A stretch of 60,263 bases of DNA. Source: a virus. Numbering within the stretch: position 1 is the first letter of the stretch; the number at the start of each line of letters is the position of its first letter. The notes under the pieces are model-generated. The model saw only the letters and a list, made by a program, of their open reading frames with translations, had not been told where the DNA came from and did no database searches. A program made the position numbers and the translations under genes. This document shows positions 6,598-14,976 of the stretch, one piece after another. The stretch is from positions 1 through 60,263 of the IMG/VR virus record IMGVR_UViG_3300039002_000009; one strand, given 5' to 3'.

Positions 6598-6815
6598 TGC
6601 CAACCATAGTCAAAAACCTCAAAGGTGAAGACATCAAACTTCCCGTTGGCGAATACCGGCGCCGCAGGGCTCAAGCATATAAGGCGGGGACCATGTCCCA
6701 GCATGGCCAACCCCAGCCCATCTATTTCGAATTCTCCTTCGAGGTCGAGGAATGGCGCCGTGGCAAACAAGCCGATTTGCGGCTACGTGCAGAAATTGCC
6801 GATGGATTGAGATAA
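6597..6815 (+). CDS. hypothetical protein, 72 aa
   Basis: Basic centre (EYRRRRAQAYKAG) and an acidic C-terminal helix. AAAGGAGAAACGATA precedes ATG. It closes the run of overlapping genes that starts near 5400; a 67-nt gap with a CTCTGC/GCAGAG hairpin follows. Function unknown. Confidence 0.6.
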   Translation: MPTIVKNLKGEDIKLPVGEYRRRRAQAYKAGTMSQHGQPQPIYFEFSFEVEEWRRGKQADLRLRAEIADGLR

Positions 6816-6882
6816 AAAATAGGCTTGCCTCTGCAAAGCAGAGACCTTACTCTGATAGAGGATTGAAGGAGTGAGGCTATTT

Positions 6883-7170
6883 ATGCAAGTGGTTCTCAAG
6901 CGGAAGTTGGGACTCGTTCTGAATCAAATGGATATGCGGGATGCAGGTGTGTTCCTGCATCTCTGTTTCAATGCAATGAAGTGCCAGCCTGAAGTTGTAT
7001 CGATCAGCGTAAAGCGGATGGCGGAGGCTCTAAGGTTCCATCCGATCACCGTCAAGGGCGCGCTGGACCATCTTGAAGAGATGGGTCTCGTTCAACTAGG
7101 GGAGCAGGAGCGCGGACCGAACGCTCAGCTCTACTACAAGATCCCAACCAAGTATGTGATCTTCGAATGA
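6883..7170 (+). CDS. winged-helix DNA-binding protein, 95 aa
   Basis: Residues about 15-80 fit a winged helix: LNQMDMRDAGVFLHLCFNAM, then ISVKRMAEALRFHPITVKGALDHLEEMGLV as the recognition region. ATG at 6883 has AAGGAG 11 nt upstream; an in-frame GTG at 6871 overlaps that site and is rejected. It overlaps the small terminase gene by 4 nt, so it may regulate late genes or assist packaging-site recognition. Confidence 0.6.
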   Translation: MQVVLKRKLGLVLNQMDMRDAGVFLHLCFNAMKCQPEVVSISVKRMAEALRFHPITVKGALDHLEEMGLVQLGEQERGPNAQLYYKIPTKYVIFE

Positions 7171-7910
7171 CATCTGATCCCACAAAGAAACTTCCTATCA
7201 CGCTCCGTTCGCGGATGGAGGAATATTTCGAGGAGAATCCGACCATTGGCATGGGCGATCTCCGGGGATCAATGGCGCTAGAGATTCTTCAGCGACGGGA
7301 AGGCGGGGATTCGTGGATGATCCACGGGAAGAAATGTTCCCGCGCGGACGTTATGGAAATCATCGTGGACATGATGTGTGAGGGCTATCTCATCCCTGAC
7401 ATCCTGGCCTATAAAGGCGAGGGCGTGGCTGGCGATACGAAGATGCCCAAGAAGATCACCGTCGCTAACTGGATCAATGACTACGCTGACTTTCGTAAGG
7501 CTCTTGAGGCCGCTGAGATGATGTATGCCTTCCAGAAGGTTTCCGAGGCAGAACACATCCTTGATGGCTCGGATGACGTGAAGCAGACCAACCGGGATAA
7601 GGCACGAGCAGATCTCCGAATGCAGCTCGCGCAGGCCCTGCATTCCAAGAAGTTCGGCAAGAAGCAGACGATCGATGTCCAGCACCACGATGAGATCTCT
7701 GGTCCTGAAGCATGGACGCGCCTCAAAGCATTCCTGGTCAATAACCAGAAACTCATCGAAGAACATACAGGGATCGGCCTCAATGTCCCCGTGATTGAGG
7801 CTGAAGTCATCGAAGACCCTGTCCAGGAAACACCGGATGTCATGACACTCGGCATGGAAGGTGGTACCACCAAAGGCTCTTTCGAGGAGGGGTTACTATG
7901 GGATCAATAG
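7167..7910 (+). CDS. terS: terminase small subunit
   Basis: A 247-residue protein. The middle (ALEAAEMMYAFQKVSEAEHILD ... DKARADLRMQLAQALHSKKFGKK) matches the pattern of Sf6-type terminase small subunits, which bind the packaging site and hand DNA to the large subunit. The N-terminus holds a helix-turn-helix-like region; the C-terminal ~50 residues are acidic and likely contact the large subunit. The large subunit gene lies 2.2 kb downstream, separated by six small genes and an esterase, wider than usual. Confidence 0.75.
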   Translation: MTSDPTKKLPITLRSRMEEYFEENPTIGMGDLRGSMALEILQRREGGDSWMIHGKKCSRADVMEIIVDMMCEGYLIPDILAYKGEGVAGDTKMPKKITVANWINDYADFRKALEAAEMMYAFQKVSEAEHILDGSDDVKQTNRDKARADLRMQLAQALHSKKFGKKQTIDVQHHDEISGPEAWTRLKAFLVNNQKLIEEHTGIGLNVPVIEAEVIEDPVQETPDVMTLGMEGGTTKGSFEEGLLWDQ

Positions 7911-8098
7911 TCAGGTTTTTTGGAATTTCCGGAATAACCATTTTCACGATCACCGCGATTTATGGAGTAGGCATCTTGACAGGGAGGGTTTACTTCGGAA
8001 AGTCGGACGAGCCGTGGAAGAACGCTTTGGCCTGGCCGAAGTGGGTAGCCTTCGTGTTGTTGACCAAGCTGGGTGATTATCTCAAGAAGACGGTGTAG
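7898..8098 (+). CDS. small membrane protein, 66 aa
   Basis: Hydrophobic N-terminal segment (residues 5-27), then a basic Trp-containing tail. GAGGAGGGG precedes ATG at good distance. Overlaps the end of the terminase small subunit gene by 13 nt. Could be holin-like, but it is far from the lysis block. Confidence 0.6.
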   Translation: MGSIVRFFGISGITIFTITAIYGVGILTGRVYFGKSDEPWKNALAWPKWVAFVLLTKLGDYLKKTV

Positions 8099-8099
8099 A

Positions 8100-8333
8100 G
8101 TGTGCCCACCGTTGTATGAGCACGAATGCCTCGATTGCCATGCGATTGAGGAGCGGCTTCTCCCGGTAGAGAAGGGATGGGATTGTCAGATCTGTTCGAA
8201 GTGCGGAGGTCTGGCGTATCGAATCATATCGGCCTGTTCGTTCCAAATGCCTGGGTTCCACCATGGGCAAAATATCACACCTGACGATCTGTTAAACGGC
8301 TTCGAAAATGGGGACCCTCGGGACAAGGTTTAA
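8100..8333 (+). CDS. FmdB-like zinc ribbon protein, 77 aa
   Basis: CPPLYEHECLDCHAIEERLLPV, then CSKCGG and RIISACSFQMPG follow the order of FmdB-type zinc ribbons, which usually begin with PxYEYxCxxC. GTG at 8100 is the best-placed start for that family alignment, though the ribosome binding site is weak. Role of the family is poorly defined; often found near phage head genes. Confidence 0.65.
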   Translation: MCPPLYEHECLDCHAIEERLLPVEKGWDCQICSKCGGLAYRIISACSFQMPGFHHGQNITPDDLLNGFENGDPRDKV

Positions 8334-8335
8334 TT

Positions 8336-8725
8336 ATGGCCAAGGTCCATTACTATCATACAGGTCCATTCCCAATTGAGTTCGGTTTCACGACGGATGA
8401 AGTGGCCTTCCGGCGGGAATGCAAAAAGTTAAGACCTGACGAAGATGTCCCCTTTCCCGATCTTGGAGCTACCTATTTTTTCCCTTCAGACAATAGATCT
8501 CCAGATTATGTCATCGTAGCGCTCCGGGTCCCAAAAGATCTCACGCCAAGAAGGGCTGCTGCCATCTTGGCCCACGAGGCGGTTCATGTATGGGGCCGCG
8601 TACTCGATACGATAGAAGCTAAAGACTACGACCGTCGCCCTAATGAGTTCCAAGCGTATTCAGTTCAGTATTTCCTTCAGTGTATGCTATGCAGTTTGGC
8701 AGAAATGACCAAAATCAAGGTGTAG
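8336..8725 (+). CDS. putative zinc metallopeptidase, 129 aa
   Basis: HEAVH at residues 80-84 is the zincin HExxH signature, with a third ligand plausibly in NEFQAY about 26 residues later. The protein is short and has no signal peptide, so it would act in the cytoplasm, resembling small phage metallopeptidases. Substrate unknown. Placed only 2 nt after the zinc ribbon gene. Confidence 0.6.
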   Translation: MAKVHYYHTGPFPIEFGFTTDEVAFRRECKKLRPDEDVPFPDLGATYFFPSDNRSPDYVIVALRVPKDLTPRRAAAILAHEAVHVWGRVLDTIEAKDYDRRPNEFQAYSVQYFLQCMLCSLAEMTKIKV

Positions 8726-8727
8726 TC

Positions 8728-9069
8728 ATGGATTGCCGGTACTTCCACGGAGACCATTCTTATTCCCCATCGGAGTGTGACCGGCGTTTCTGCCATGAAG
8801 TCTTAGGACCATCGAGCCGTCTTCGAGAAGTTCCTCTCCCGCTCCGCATGGATCCTGCTTTGTGCGATCACGAGATGGAGATGTACTATGTCCGCTACTC
8901 CGCCAAGGTGATTCGCCGAATGGTGGGGAGCCGGATGGTTCTGTTGGAGGACGGACGATTGGCTTTGGCGGATCAGGCATTTGCCGTGTGCAAGCGGTGC
9001 GGTGTGGTCCAGTATTATCACGAGAGGCTCGGGATGGTGACGTGCTGTCCCATTGACGTGGAGATTTGA
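8728..9069 (+). CDS. Cys/His-rich hypothetical protein, 113 aa
   Basis: Several possible metal ligands occur, including CDRRFCHE and a late CKRCG ... CC. The start at 8728 has AAGG upstream and lies 2 nt after the previous stop; the longer frame is not supported. No family recognised. Confidence 0.6.
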   Translation: MDCRYFHGDHSYSPSECDRRFCHEVLGPSSRLREVPLPLRMDPALCDHEMEMYYVRYSAKVIRRMVGSRMVLLEDGRLALADQAFAVCKRCGVVQYYHERLGMVTCCPIDVEI

Positions 9070-9070
9070 C

Positions 9071-9280
9071 ATGGGCTGGTTTAATGGATGGTTCCATTTC
9101 TGCACTAGCCATACGGAATGGGGTCCTTTAGAGAAGACTGCGGTAGCGGGTTATAATAGTGATTGTAGGCCATTATGTGTTGTGATGAGGCGCTTCCGTC
9201 AGGAAGGGCGATGTTCTGTGTGCAAAAAGATATTCATTCGATATGTTGACAAAAAGATTGATCCCCCAGAGGAGGTATGA
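9071..9280 (+). CDS. small Cys-containing protein, 69 aa
   Basis: Begins MGWFNGWFHFC and ends with a CSVCKK knuckle; only four Cys are present overall (FC, DC, CSVC), enough for one zinc site. Start follows the previous stop immediately. Role unknown. Confidence 0.6.
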   Translation: MGWFNGWFHFCTSHTEWGPLEKTAVAGYNSDCRPLCVVMRRFRQEGRCSVCKKIFIRYVDKKIDPPEEV

Positions 9281-9281
9281 C

Positions 9282-10091
9282 ATGGATGTTCCAGACATGA
9301 TTGTAAATTGGTGGCTGAAGATCTTTGGATGGGTTCCATCGTGGATGTTGCCGGCTATCCCCGCCCCGGGTCCAGGCAAGATCCCATGCTACATCTTGTC
9401 GGGCCAGTCCAATGCTGCAGGCGCACCAGAGAGTTCTGGGCTCACACCAAAACAGGCGGCCATAACCTCGGGATGGGGGATCTTCGCAGATGGGACTGCG
9501 GTAGACCCCGCTAAGAAGCATGTCTGGTGCATGGGGGTGGAACCAGGATTCGGTGCCGATGCAACAAAGTTTGGGCCTGAAGTCGGGTTTGCACAGGTCA
9601 TGAAGCCTGCCTTCAATACGGGTCTGATTATCAAGTTCACGGCACCTGGGATGGGTCTAGAGCAATACTTCCTCTCACCCTCCGGAGGAGGAGCAAAGGA
9701 GGGTTATGTTAGGCTACTCAGGACCATTCGGGATGCCTTCAACCCCGCCAATGCCTACCTCGCGGGGGTGATCTGGATGCAGGGCGAAACAGATGCCACA
9801 GCCCTCAATACTGCGAACGACTACGCCAAGAACCTCATGTGTCTCATATCAGACCTAAGACGAGACACAAAGTACCCTAGCCTTCGTTTCGTGATAGGCA
9901 AGATTCATACATCGCCTTACTGGCCTTTCGCATACATCGTTCGGGCAACACAGGATTCAGTGGCCAAGGTGTGCGCCAATGTAAAGGATTTTGAAACTGA
10001 GGACCTAGCCTTGGGAGCGGATAACGCTCATTTCAATGCTCAGAGTGAGTATATTTTGGGTGTGAGGTTCGCGGAGGCCATGCTTGCCTAA
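9282..10091 (+). CDS. SGNH/SASA-type carbohydrate esterase, 269 aa
   Basis: The motif ILSGQSNAAG with Ser43, a second block WMQGETD at 165-171, and DNAH with Asp247/His250 are the three blocks of sialate-O-acetylesterase-like (SASA) enzymes, which remove acetyl groups from glycans. No classical signal peptide is clear, although the N-terminus is Trp-rich and hydrophobic. GAGGAGG precedes ATG. It sits directly before the terminase large subunit, an odd place; it may be a virion component that deacetylates host surface glycan, or act on the glycan built by the 40-47 kb operon. Confidence 0.8.
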   Translation: MDVPDMIVNWWLKIFGWVPSWMLPAIPAPGPGKIPCYILSGQSNAAGAPESSGLTPKQAAITSGWGIFADGTAVDPAKKHVWCMGVEPGFGADATKFGPEVGFAQVMKPAFNTGLIIKFTAPGMGLEQYFLSPSGGGAKEGYVRLLRTIRDAFNPANAYLAGVIWMQGETDATALNTANDYAKNLMCLISDLRRDTKYPSLRFVIGKIHTSPYWPFAYIVRATQDSVAKVCANVKDFETEDLALGADNAHFNAQSEYILGVRFAEAMLA

Positions 10092-11655
10092 CGATCACAA
10101 TGTCCCTGCCCTGGAGGGGCTGGAGCTGGGTAAGACCATCCTGGCGCGGGAGGCAGAGTCGGCATTCCTAACAACAGGGATCGCCAAGACTCCCTATGAT
10201 CCTCAACGCGAGATTCTAAACTCTACACAGAAGATCCTGGCATTTCTGGGAGCGAACCAGTCAGGAAAGACTCATACTGGTGTCATTAAAATGGCCTGGG
10301 ATGCAACAGGGTTATACCCTGAATGGTATCACGGAAGGCGAACAACCAGAGGGATTGACGCATGGATCATGGGGAAGACGGCTGAAAACACCCGTGATAC
10401 AGCTCAAAAAAAATTATTTGGCTCTAATATTGATAAGCCGGGATGGACAGATAAGCCTGGGCAAGAGGCTTTGATCGGCCAGAAGTATATCCTCGCGAAG
10501 CCTACGCGGAAGCCTGTCCCCGGAGCCTTCGATACGGTTCTTGTGAAGCATGTCCCGAGCGATACTACATCTCGACTGATGTTCAAGTCTCACCAGATGG
10601 ATACGGTAGCCCTGGCCTCTTGGTCTGGTGACCGAGTGCTCGTGGATGAGGAGTGCCCAAAGGAGGTTCTGGATGAACTCATCGCCCGTGTATCGGTTTC
10701 GGATGGGCAGATCTTCATAACGTTATGTCCTTTGGATGGGCTAACGCCACTCGTGAAATGGATCATGGAGATGGCAGAGCGGCATCCAAGCTTGCTCAAG
10801 CTCTGCTATCTCACATACGATGACGCACAGCACCTTGATCCTACTGTGAAAGCTGCGAACAGGGCATTGTGGTCTTCTAACCCGGCGATGATGGCGGCTC
10901 GAACCGAGGGAAGAGCTGTAAGCAACCACGGTCTCATTTTCCCGTTCGCGATCGCTGATATCACCTACGATCCGACCCAGATCATCATCCCTGACCACTG
11001 GCCTCGTCTAGGTGGACTCGATGTAGGCTTCCGACATCCAACTGCGGCTGTAGCCACCGCTTTGGACCTCGCCTCAGATACCGCCTACGTCTATGCCAGC
11101 TACGAACGTGCAGAGATGCCCTACGGCTATCACCATGGCCAGCTCTTGAACTGGGGCCAGAACATGACGTTCATGATCGACCCCGCCTCGGATCAGGTTT
11201 CTCAAGCCGACGGGAAGACCATCCTCCAAGGTCTCTGGTCCTTGACTCATGGCCAGCCTGACATCGATGGCGAAGGCGGATACATGGCCATCGAAGAAAC
11301 CAAGCGTAAGTATATCAAGGCTAACAATTCATTCGCCGAGTCTCAGGATGCGATGTGGCATCGTTTCGGATCCCGGCGTCTTCTGATCTCTAGAGTCCTG
11401 AAATCCTTACTAGATCAGTATGGTTCCTATGCCTGGAACACGGATGGGAACGGCCCGAAGCGTGAGACTCCAGCTCTCCGCTACGATATCATCACGTCCC
11501 TCCGCTACTGCACGCTTGGCCTGGCTCAATATGCCCACCGGCTCAATGCGATCCCGCCCTGGCAGGAAGTCGAGGAGTGGGAGGATGTGCCGCAGGTCAA
11601 GGAATGGAAAAAATATCGCGCCGGCGAAGGCGGTCAGGGGCAGGTCCTCCGGTAG
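10084..11655 (+). CDS. terL: terminase large subunit
   Basis: ATP-driven DNA packaging motor and nuclease, 523 aa. Walker A GANQSGKT is at 56-63 and Walker B VLVDEE at 185-190. The nuclease domain begins around GGLDVGFRHPT (Asp313) and has further acidic residues in MIDPASD (Asp366, Asp370). The start is TTG at 10084, overlapping the esterase stop, with GGAGG six nt upstream. Length is typical for the family. Confidence 0.93.
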   Translation: MPNDHNVPALEGLELGKTILAREAESAFLTTGIAKTPYDPQREILNSTQKILAFLGANQSGKTHTGVIKMAWDATGLYPEWYHGRRTTRGIDAWIMGKTAENTRDTAQKKLFGSNIDKPGWTDKPGQEALIGQKYILAKPTRKPVPGAFDTVLVKHVPSDTTSRLMFKSHQMDTVALASWSGDRVLVDEECPKEVLDELIARVSVSDGQIFITLCPLDGLTPLVKWIMEMAERHPSLLKLCYLTYDDAQHLDPTVKAANRALWSSNPAMMAARTEGRAVSNHGLIFPFAIADITYDPTQIIIPDHWPRLGGLDVGFRHPTAAVATALDLASDTAYVYASYERAEMPYGYHHGQLLNWGQNMTFMIDPASDQVSQADGKTILQGLWSLTHGQPDIDGEGGYMAIEETKRKYIKANNSFAESQDAMWHRFGSRRLLISRVLKSLLDQYGSYAWNTDGNGPKRETPALRYDIITSLRYCTLGLAQYAHRLNAIPPWQEVEEWEDVPQVKEWKKYRAGEGGQGQVLR

Positions 11656-11739
11656 ACCCCCTAAAGGGTAAGCCCTTGCGGAGTTAGAAGATTTATCTCA
11701 CCCTGGAGTGGGTAATGTTTACCCTTGGGGGAGATGCAG

Positions 11740-14670
11740 ATGGCCGAACCCATGCAAGGACTTGGAGGGCTACTCCCAGCTCGCTTGCCTTCGGCCCCGG
11801 CACCCAATGCCGTCATGTCAGTCGGTCCCCCGAATTATGGTCCTGGTGCCCCGCCTCCTCCCGAGACGCCTCCTATTGAAGAGGCGATGCCTGCGATACC
11901 CGAGGAAACCGAGGTCGGGAAACTCATCGGTCAGTTCAATCTTGAGATCGAGTTGGCTGACCAGGGACGGCAACCGAAGGAATGGAAGTGGATCAAGATC
12001 GAGAAGTATCTGGCGGGCAAGGATGTCCAGGATGCCGAACCCGGATATGAGGAAAGCAAGTTCTTCTATCGGCGCCTCCCCCGCCTAACCCAGATCGGGA
12101 AAGAGAAACTATTCAAGCATGTGTGCCCCCTACATGGGAGGCCCTGGGAAGTCCGTTCCTCGCCTCGCCATAACCAGAATGTGAAGCAGGACGTTCAGAA
12201 CAAGAACGTGAGCTGGCTCAGGGAAAATATTGAGGATGTCCATGAGTCGATGGAACTCGAAACCTTCCTGGATGACACCTGCGAATTCCTATCTAACCTT
12301 GGGACTGGCGTCGTCTATGGCCCGATCAGTCTCTCGAATCCCCATCTCCGTTGGCAGAATGGCGAAGAAGAGATCGAGGCCCAGGACAAGCGCAAGCCTA
12401 TGTGGCAGGTTTATGACCCGAAGCGGGTCTACCCTGATCCTAACGGGAAGAAGGTTGAAGACCTGGAGTATGTTCATTTCCATCATGTCTTGAGCCGGCA
12501 TCAGATCCGGTCCTTGATGGATGACAAGAGTTTCATCAAAGAGCAACTGGGTGACTTGCTCGCCACGATGAAGGTAGGCAACTGGGCGGGGAATCTCAAG
12601 AAGTGGGAAGTCATCCCCTTCCCCACGAATATCACGGGTTCTGCGCTAGACCGGTACCTTGTCTGGAAGCGTGTCGGATTCCTAAGTGAAGAAGCCCTGA
12701 AGGCTTTGGGCGAGAAGAATCTCGGCAAGGAACTGGAGGGTTTCGAAGCCCTGGACAAGGATCAGCGTCTCGCACTCACGGAATCGCTTTGGGAAATCTG
12801 GTTCTGCGATAAGTTCATCCTGAAGGTGGCCAAGCGCAAGTTCCAGCCCAACAAGCTCCCGGTCTACTTCATCCCCTTCCGGCGTGATCCGACCTCCATC
12901 TTTGGCATCGGCATTGGTGAAGCCGCGCTTGAAGTCGTGGAGATGCTGATCAACATCACGCGCTCCATCGATGACGCGCTGGCTGACACCTCTGGCTTCC
13001 AGGCGATGATTGACGCGGGGGCCATTGAGAACAAGGACCTAACGGTTCGTGGCCGCAAGACCTGGATCTATCGCAACAAGGGGACCTCTCGCAAGGAAGG
13101 GCCTTCCGGACGGCCCATAGAATTCTTCGCTGTCCCGAGCAACATGGAGCACCTGCTCGCGTGCTTCAAGACGTTCGAGGCGATGCTCCCCGTGGTGACC
13201 GGCATCATGGAGATGACGACCGGAGCCGATCTTGGGTCTGGGGTCCGCACAGACCAGATGATGAACGACATTTGGGCCAGCCTTGAGGAATTTCTCCGGA
13301 GCACGGTCGGCAATGTGGACCGCTACTGGTGGAAGCCCCATCTTCATGATGCTTATGCCTGGATCAAGGCTTACGATCCTGAATGGCCGGCGCATCAGAT
13401 TGAGGCTGATCTTGTGGTATCCGGTGTGCGTGGTGCTCTCCGGCGAGAGCTGGTTGGCCGGAAACTCAAAGATCTCTACGCTACGCTGCATCAGTTCGGA
13501 ATGCCGGATTGGTTTGATGAAATCGAACTCATCCGCGCCATCGTGGAAGGCATCGGTCTTGAATCCGAGAAGGCTGTGCTCACGGCAGATCAGTACGTCG
13601 AGAAACAGGCGCTCAAGGCGAAACAGACCGAACTCATGGCCAAGGCTGGCGCAGCTCCGCAGAATGCCGAGAACGACAAGGAGCGTGCCCACACCTCTGC
13701 TCGCGATGCGATCATCGAGTCCTTCAAGTCCTTGATGACGGCCAACCCGAATGATCCAGCGACAATCCCTCTCTTGGAGAGAATCTTTAAGCTTACGGGT
13801 CAGCTTGATGAGAAGGCGCAGATTGCGCTTACAATCCGTGCCCGTATGCTGGCTCAAGCCTATGAAGCTCAAGGCGTGGCTTCGAAGGAAGAAGAAACCC
13901 GTCTCGCGGCAGATGTGAAGCCCGATTCCCCACTCGATGTGCCCAAGAAGCCTTTCGATAAGGAAGCAGCGAAGCAGGACACCGAGATGGTGGCCGTCAA
14001 CCCGCAAGAGAAAGCCCAGCTTGTCGCTAATGGCGGAGCGGGCGCTATTAATCCTGAAACGGGAGTCCGGCATTTCTACCAGGCTGAAGGTAGCGGTGGA
14101 GATGGGGATGACAAGAGTAAAACCAAGGATAAAGGGACTGAAGAGAAGGGCGAAGGTAACGAAGAGGGGCCACAAGGTCCATCTGCTCCATCAGGACCAT
14201 CCCCAGCCAAGACAGAGGGAACTCCTGAAGGTATTGCCCCCAATATGGCCCAAGAGTCCAGAATCCAAAGGCAACAAGCTCTTTCGACAGGCGCTGAGGC
14301 CATCCAGAAAGAGGCTACGACCGCAGCTACCGAAGCAGCCAAGCCCATTCTCTCAAATCAGCCGTCTGTTCGGGGCATAGTGACTGGGGCCTTGGATCCC
14401 AGCAAGCCGATCGTTGGGAGGATCAAGGACATCCTTCAGGCGGGGATTGCCTCTGAGAAGGCTGAATCCGGTGTATATGGCAAATACCATGCTGAAAAAG
14501 TTGCCGATCCGACTCAGACTCGTTCACCTGAAGGCGGTCAGTCACCATCGGGGACGCCTCTCCCGCCGATGCCTCCTGGATGGGGAATCGGAGAGGATGA
14601 AGAGACGCGCCGGCGGACATGGGAAGCCCATTATCGGAGAACTCAGAGTTTCGGAGGGTCTGACACATGA
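11740..14670 (+). CDS. portal protein with long C-terminal extension
   Basis: A 976-residue protein directly after terL. The central part (roughly 100-620) is like podovirus head-to-tail connecting (portal) proteins: FRRDPTSIFGIGIGEAALEV, ITRSIDDALADTSGFQAMID, VVTGIMEMTTGADLGSGVRTDQ. It would form the dodecameric DNA gate. The last ~250 residues are acidic and low in complexity (Lys/Glu/Gly/Pro/Ser), longer than in most portals, perhaps binding scaffold. ATG at 11740 is preferred, with GGGGGAG six nt upstream. Confidence 0.85.
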   Translation: MAEPMQGLGGLLPARLPSAPAPNAVMSVGPPNYGPGAPPPPETPPIEEAMPAIPEETEVGKLIGQFNLEIELADQGRQPKEWKWIKIEKYLAGKDVQDAEPGYEESKFFYRRLPRLTQIGKEKLFKHVCPLHGRPWEVRSSPRHNQNVKQDVQNKNVSWLRENIEDVHESMELETFLDDTCEFLSNLGTGVVYGPISLSNPHLRWQNGEEEIEAQDKRKPMWQVYDPKRVYPDPNGKKVEDLEYVHFHHVLSRHQIRSLMDDKSFIKEQLGDLLATMKVGNWAGNLKKWEVIPFPTNITGSALDRYLVWKRVGFLSEEALKALGEKNLGKELEGFEALDKDQRLALTESLWEIWFCDKFILKVAKRKFQPNKLPVYFIPFRRDPTSIFGIGIGEAALEVVEMLINITRSIDDALADTSGFQAMIDAGAIENKDLTVRGRKTWIYRNKGTSRKEGPSGRPIEFFAVPSNMEHLLACFKTFEAMLPVVTGIMEMTTGADLGSGVRTDQMMNDIWASLEEFLRSTVGNVDRYWWKPHLHDAYAWIKAYDPEWPAHQIEADLVVSGVRGALRRELVGRKLKDLYATLHQFGMPDWFDEIELIRAIVEGIGLESEKAVLTADQYVEKQALKAKQTELMAKAGAAPQNAENDKERAHTSARDAIIESFKSLMTANPNDPATIPLLERIFKLTGQLDEKAQIALTIRARMLAQAYEAQGVASKEEETRLAADVKPDSPLDVPKKPFDKEAAKQDTEMVAVNPQEKAQLVANGGAGAINPETGVRHFYQAEGSGGDGDDKSKTKDKGTEEKGEGNEEGPQGPSAPSGPSPAKTEGTPEGIAPNMAQESRIQRQQALSTGAEAIQKEATTAATEAAKPILSNQPSVRGIVTGALDPSKPIVGRIKDILQAGIASEKAESGVYGKYHAEKVADPTQTRSPEGGQSPSGTPLPPMPPGWGIGEDEETRRRTWEAHYRRTQSFGGSDT

Positions 14671-14921
14671 ACGCCGTTTCGGAATCCGGGCGCAATGCCT
14701 TCATCGAGAAGTATGGAGTAGAGCCCGAATATCTTCTTCCCGCTATGAAGGATGACCGCATTCGTGTGGTTCTCCACCATCTTTACCTGGACGCTATGGA
14801 AGATTTGCGTGAATGCAATCTAAAGGAAGACGGGGAACGAATTCAAGGAGAAGCAGTAGCCTACTGGAATCTTTTAAACATCCAGAAGGAGATTGAAAAC
14901 ATCATTGGCAAGCAAGAATGA
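14667..14921 (+). CDS. hypothetical protein, 84 aa
   Basis: Acidic, helical small protein coupled to the portal gene by an ATGA overlap. Location between portal and scaffold suggests a head-assembly accessory role. No family recognised. Confidence 0.65.
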   Translation: MNAVSESGRNAFIEKYGVEPEYLLPAMKDDRIRVVLHHLYLDAMEDLRECNLKEDGERIQGEAVAYWNLLNIQKEIENIIGKQE

Positions 14922-14976
14922 CCACGTCTTTCTGGTCGCCGGCATTCCGCCGGTCCCAGGTGGTTCGGAGTAACAC

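Noticed and set aside
13039-14175. 378-aa leftward open frame inside the portal gene
   Set aside because: Shadow of a high-bias coding frame; no ribosome binding site and wrong strand for this arm.
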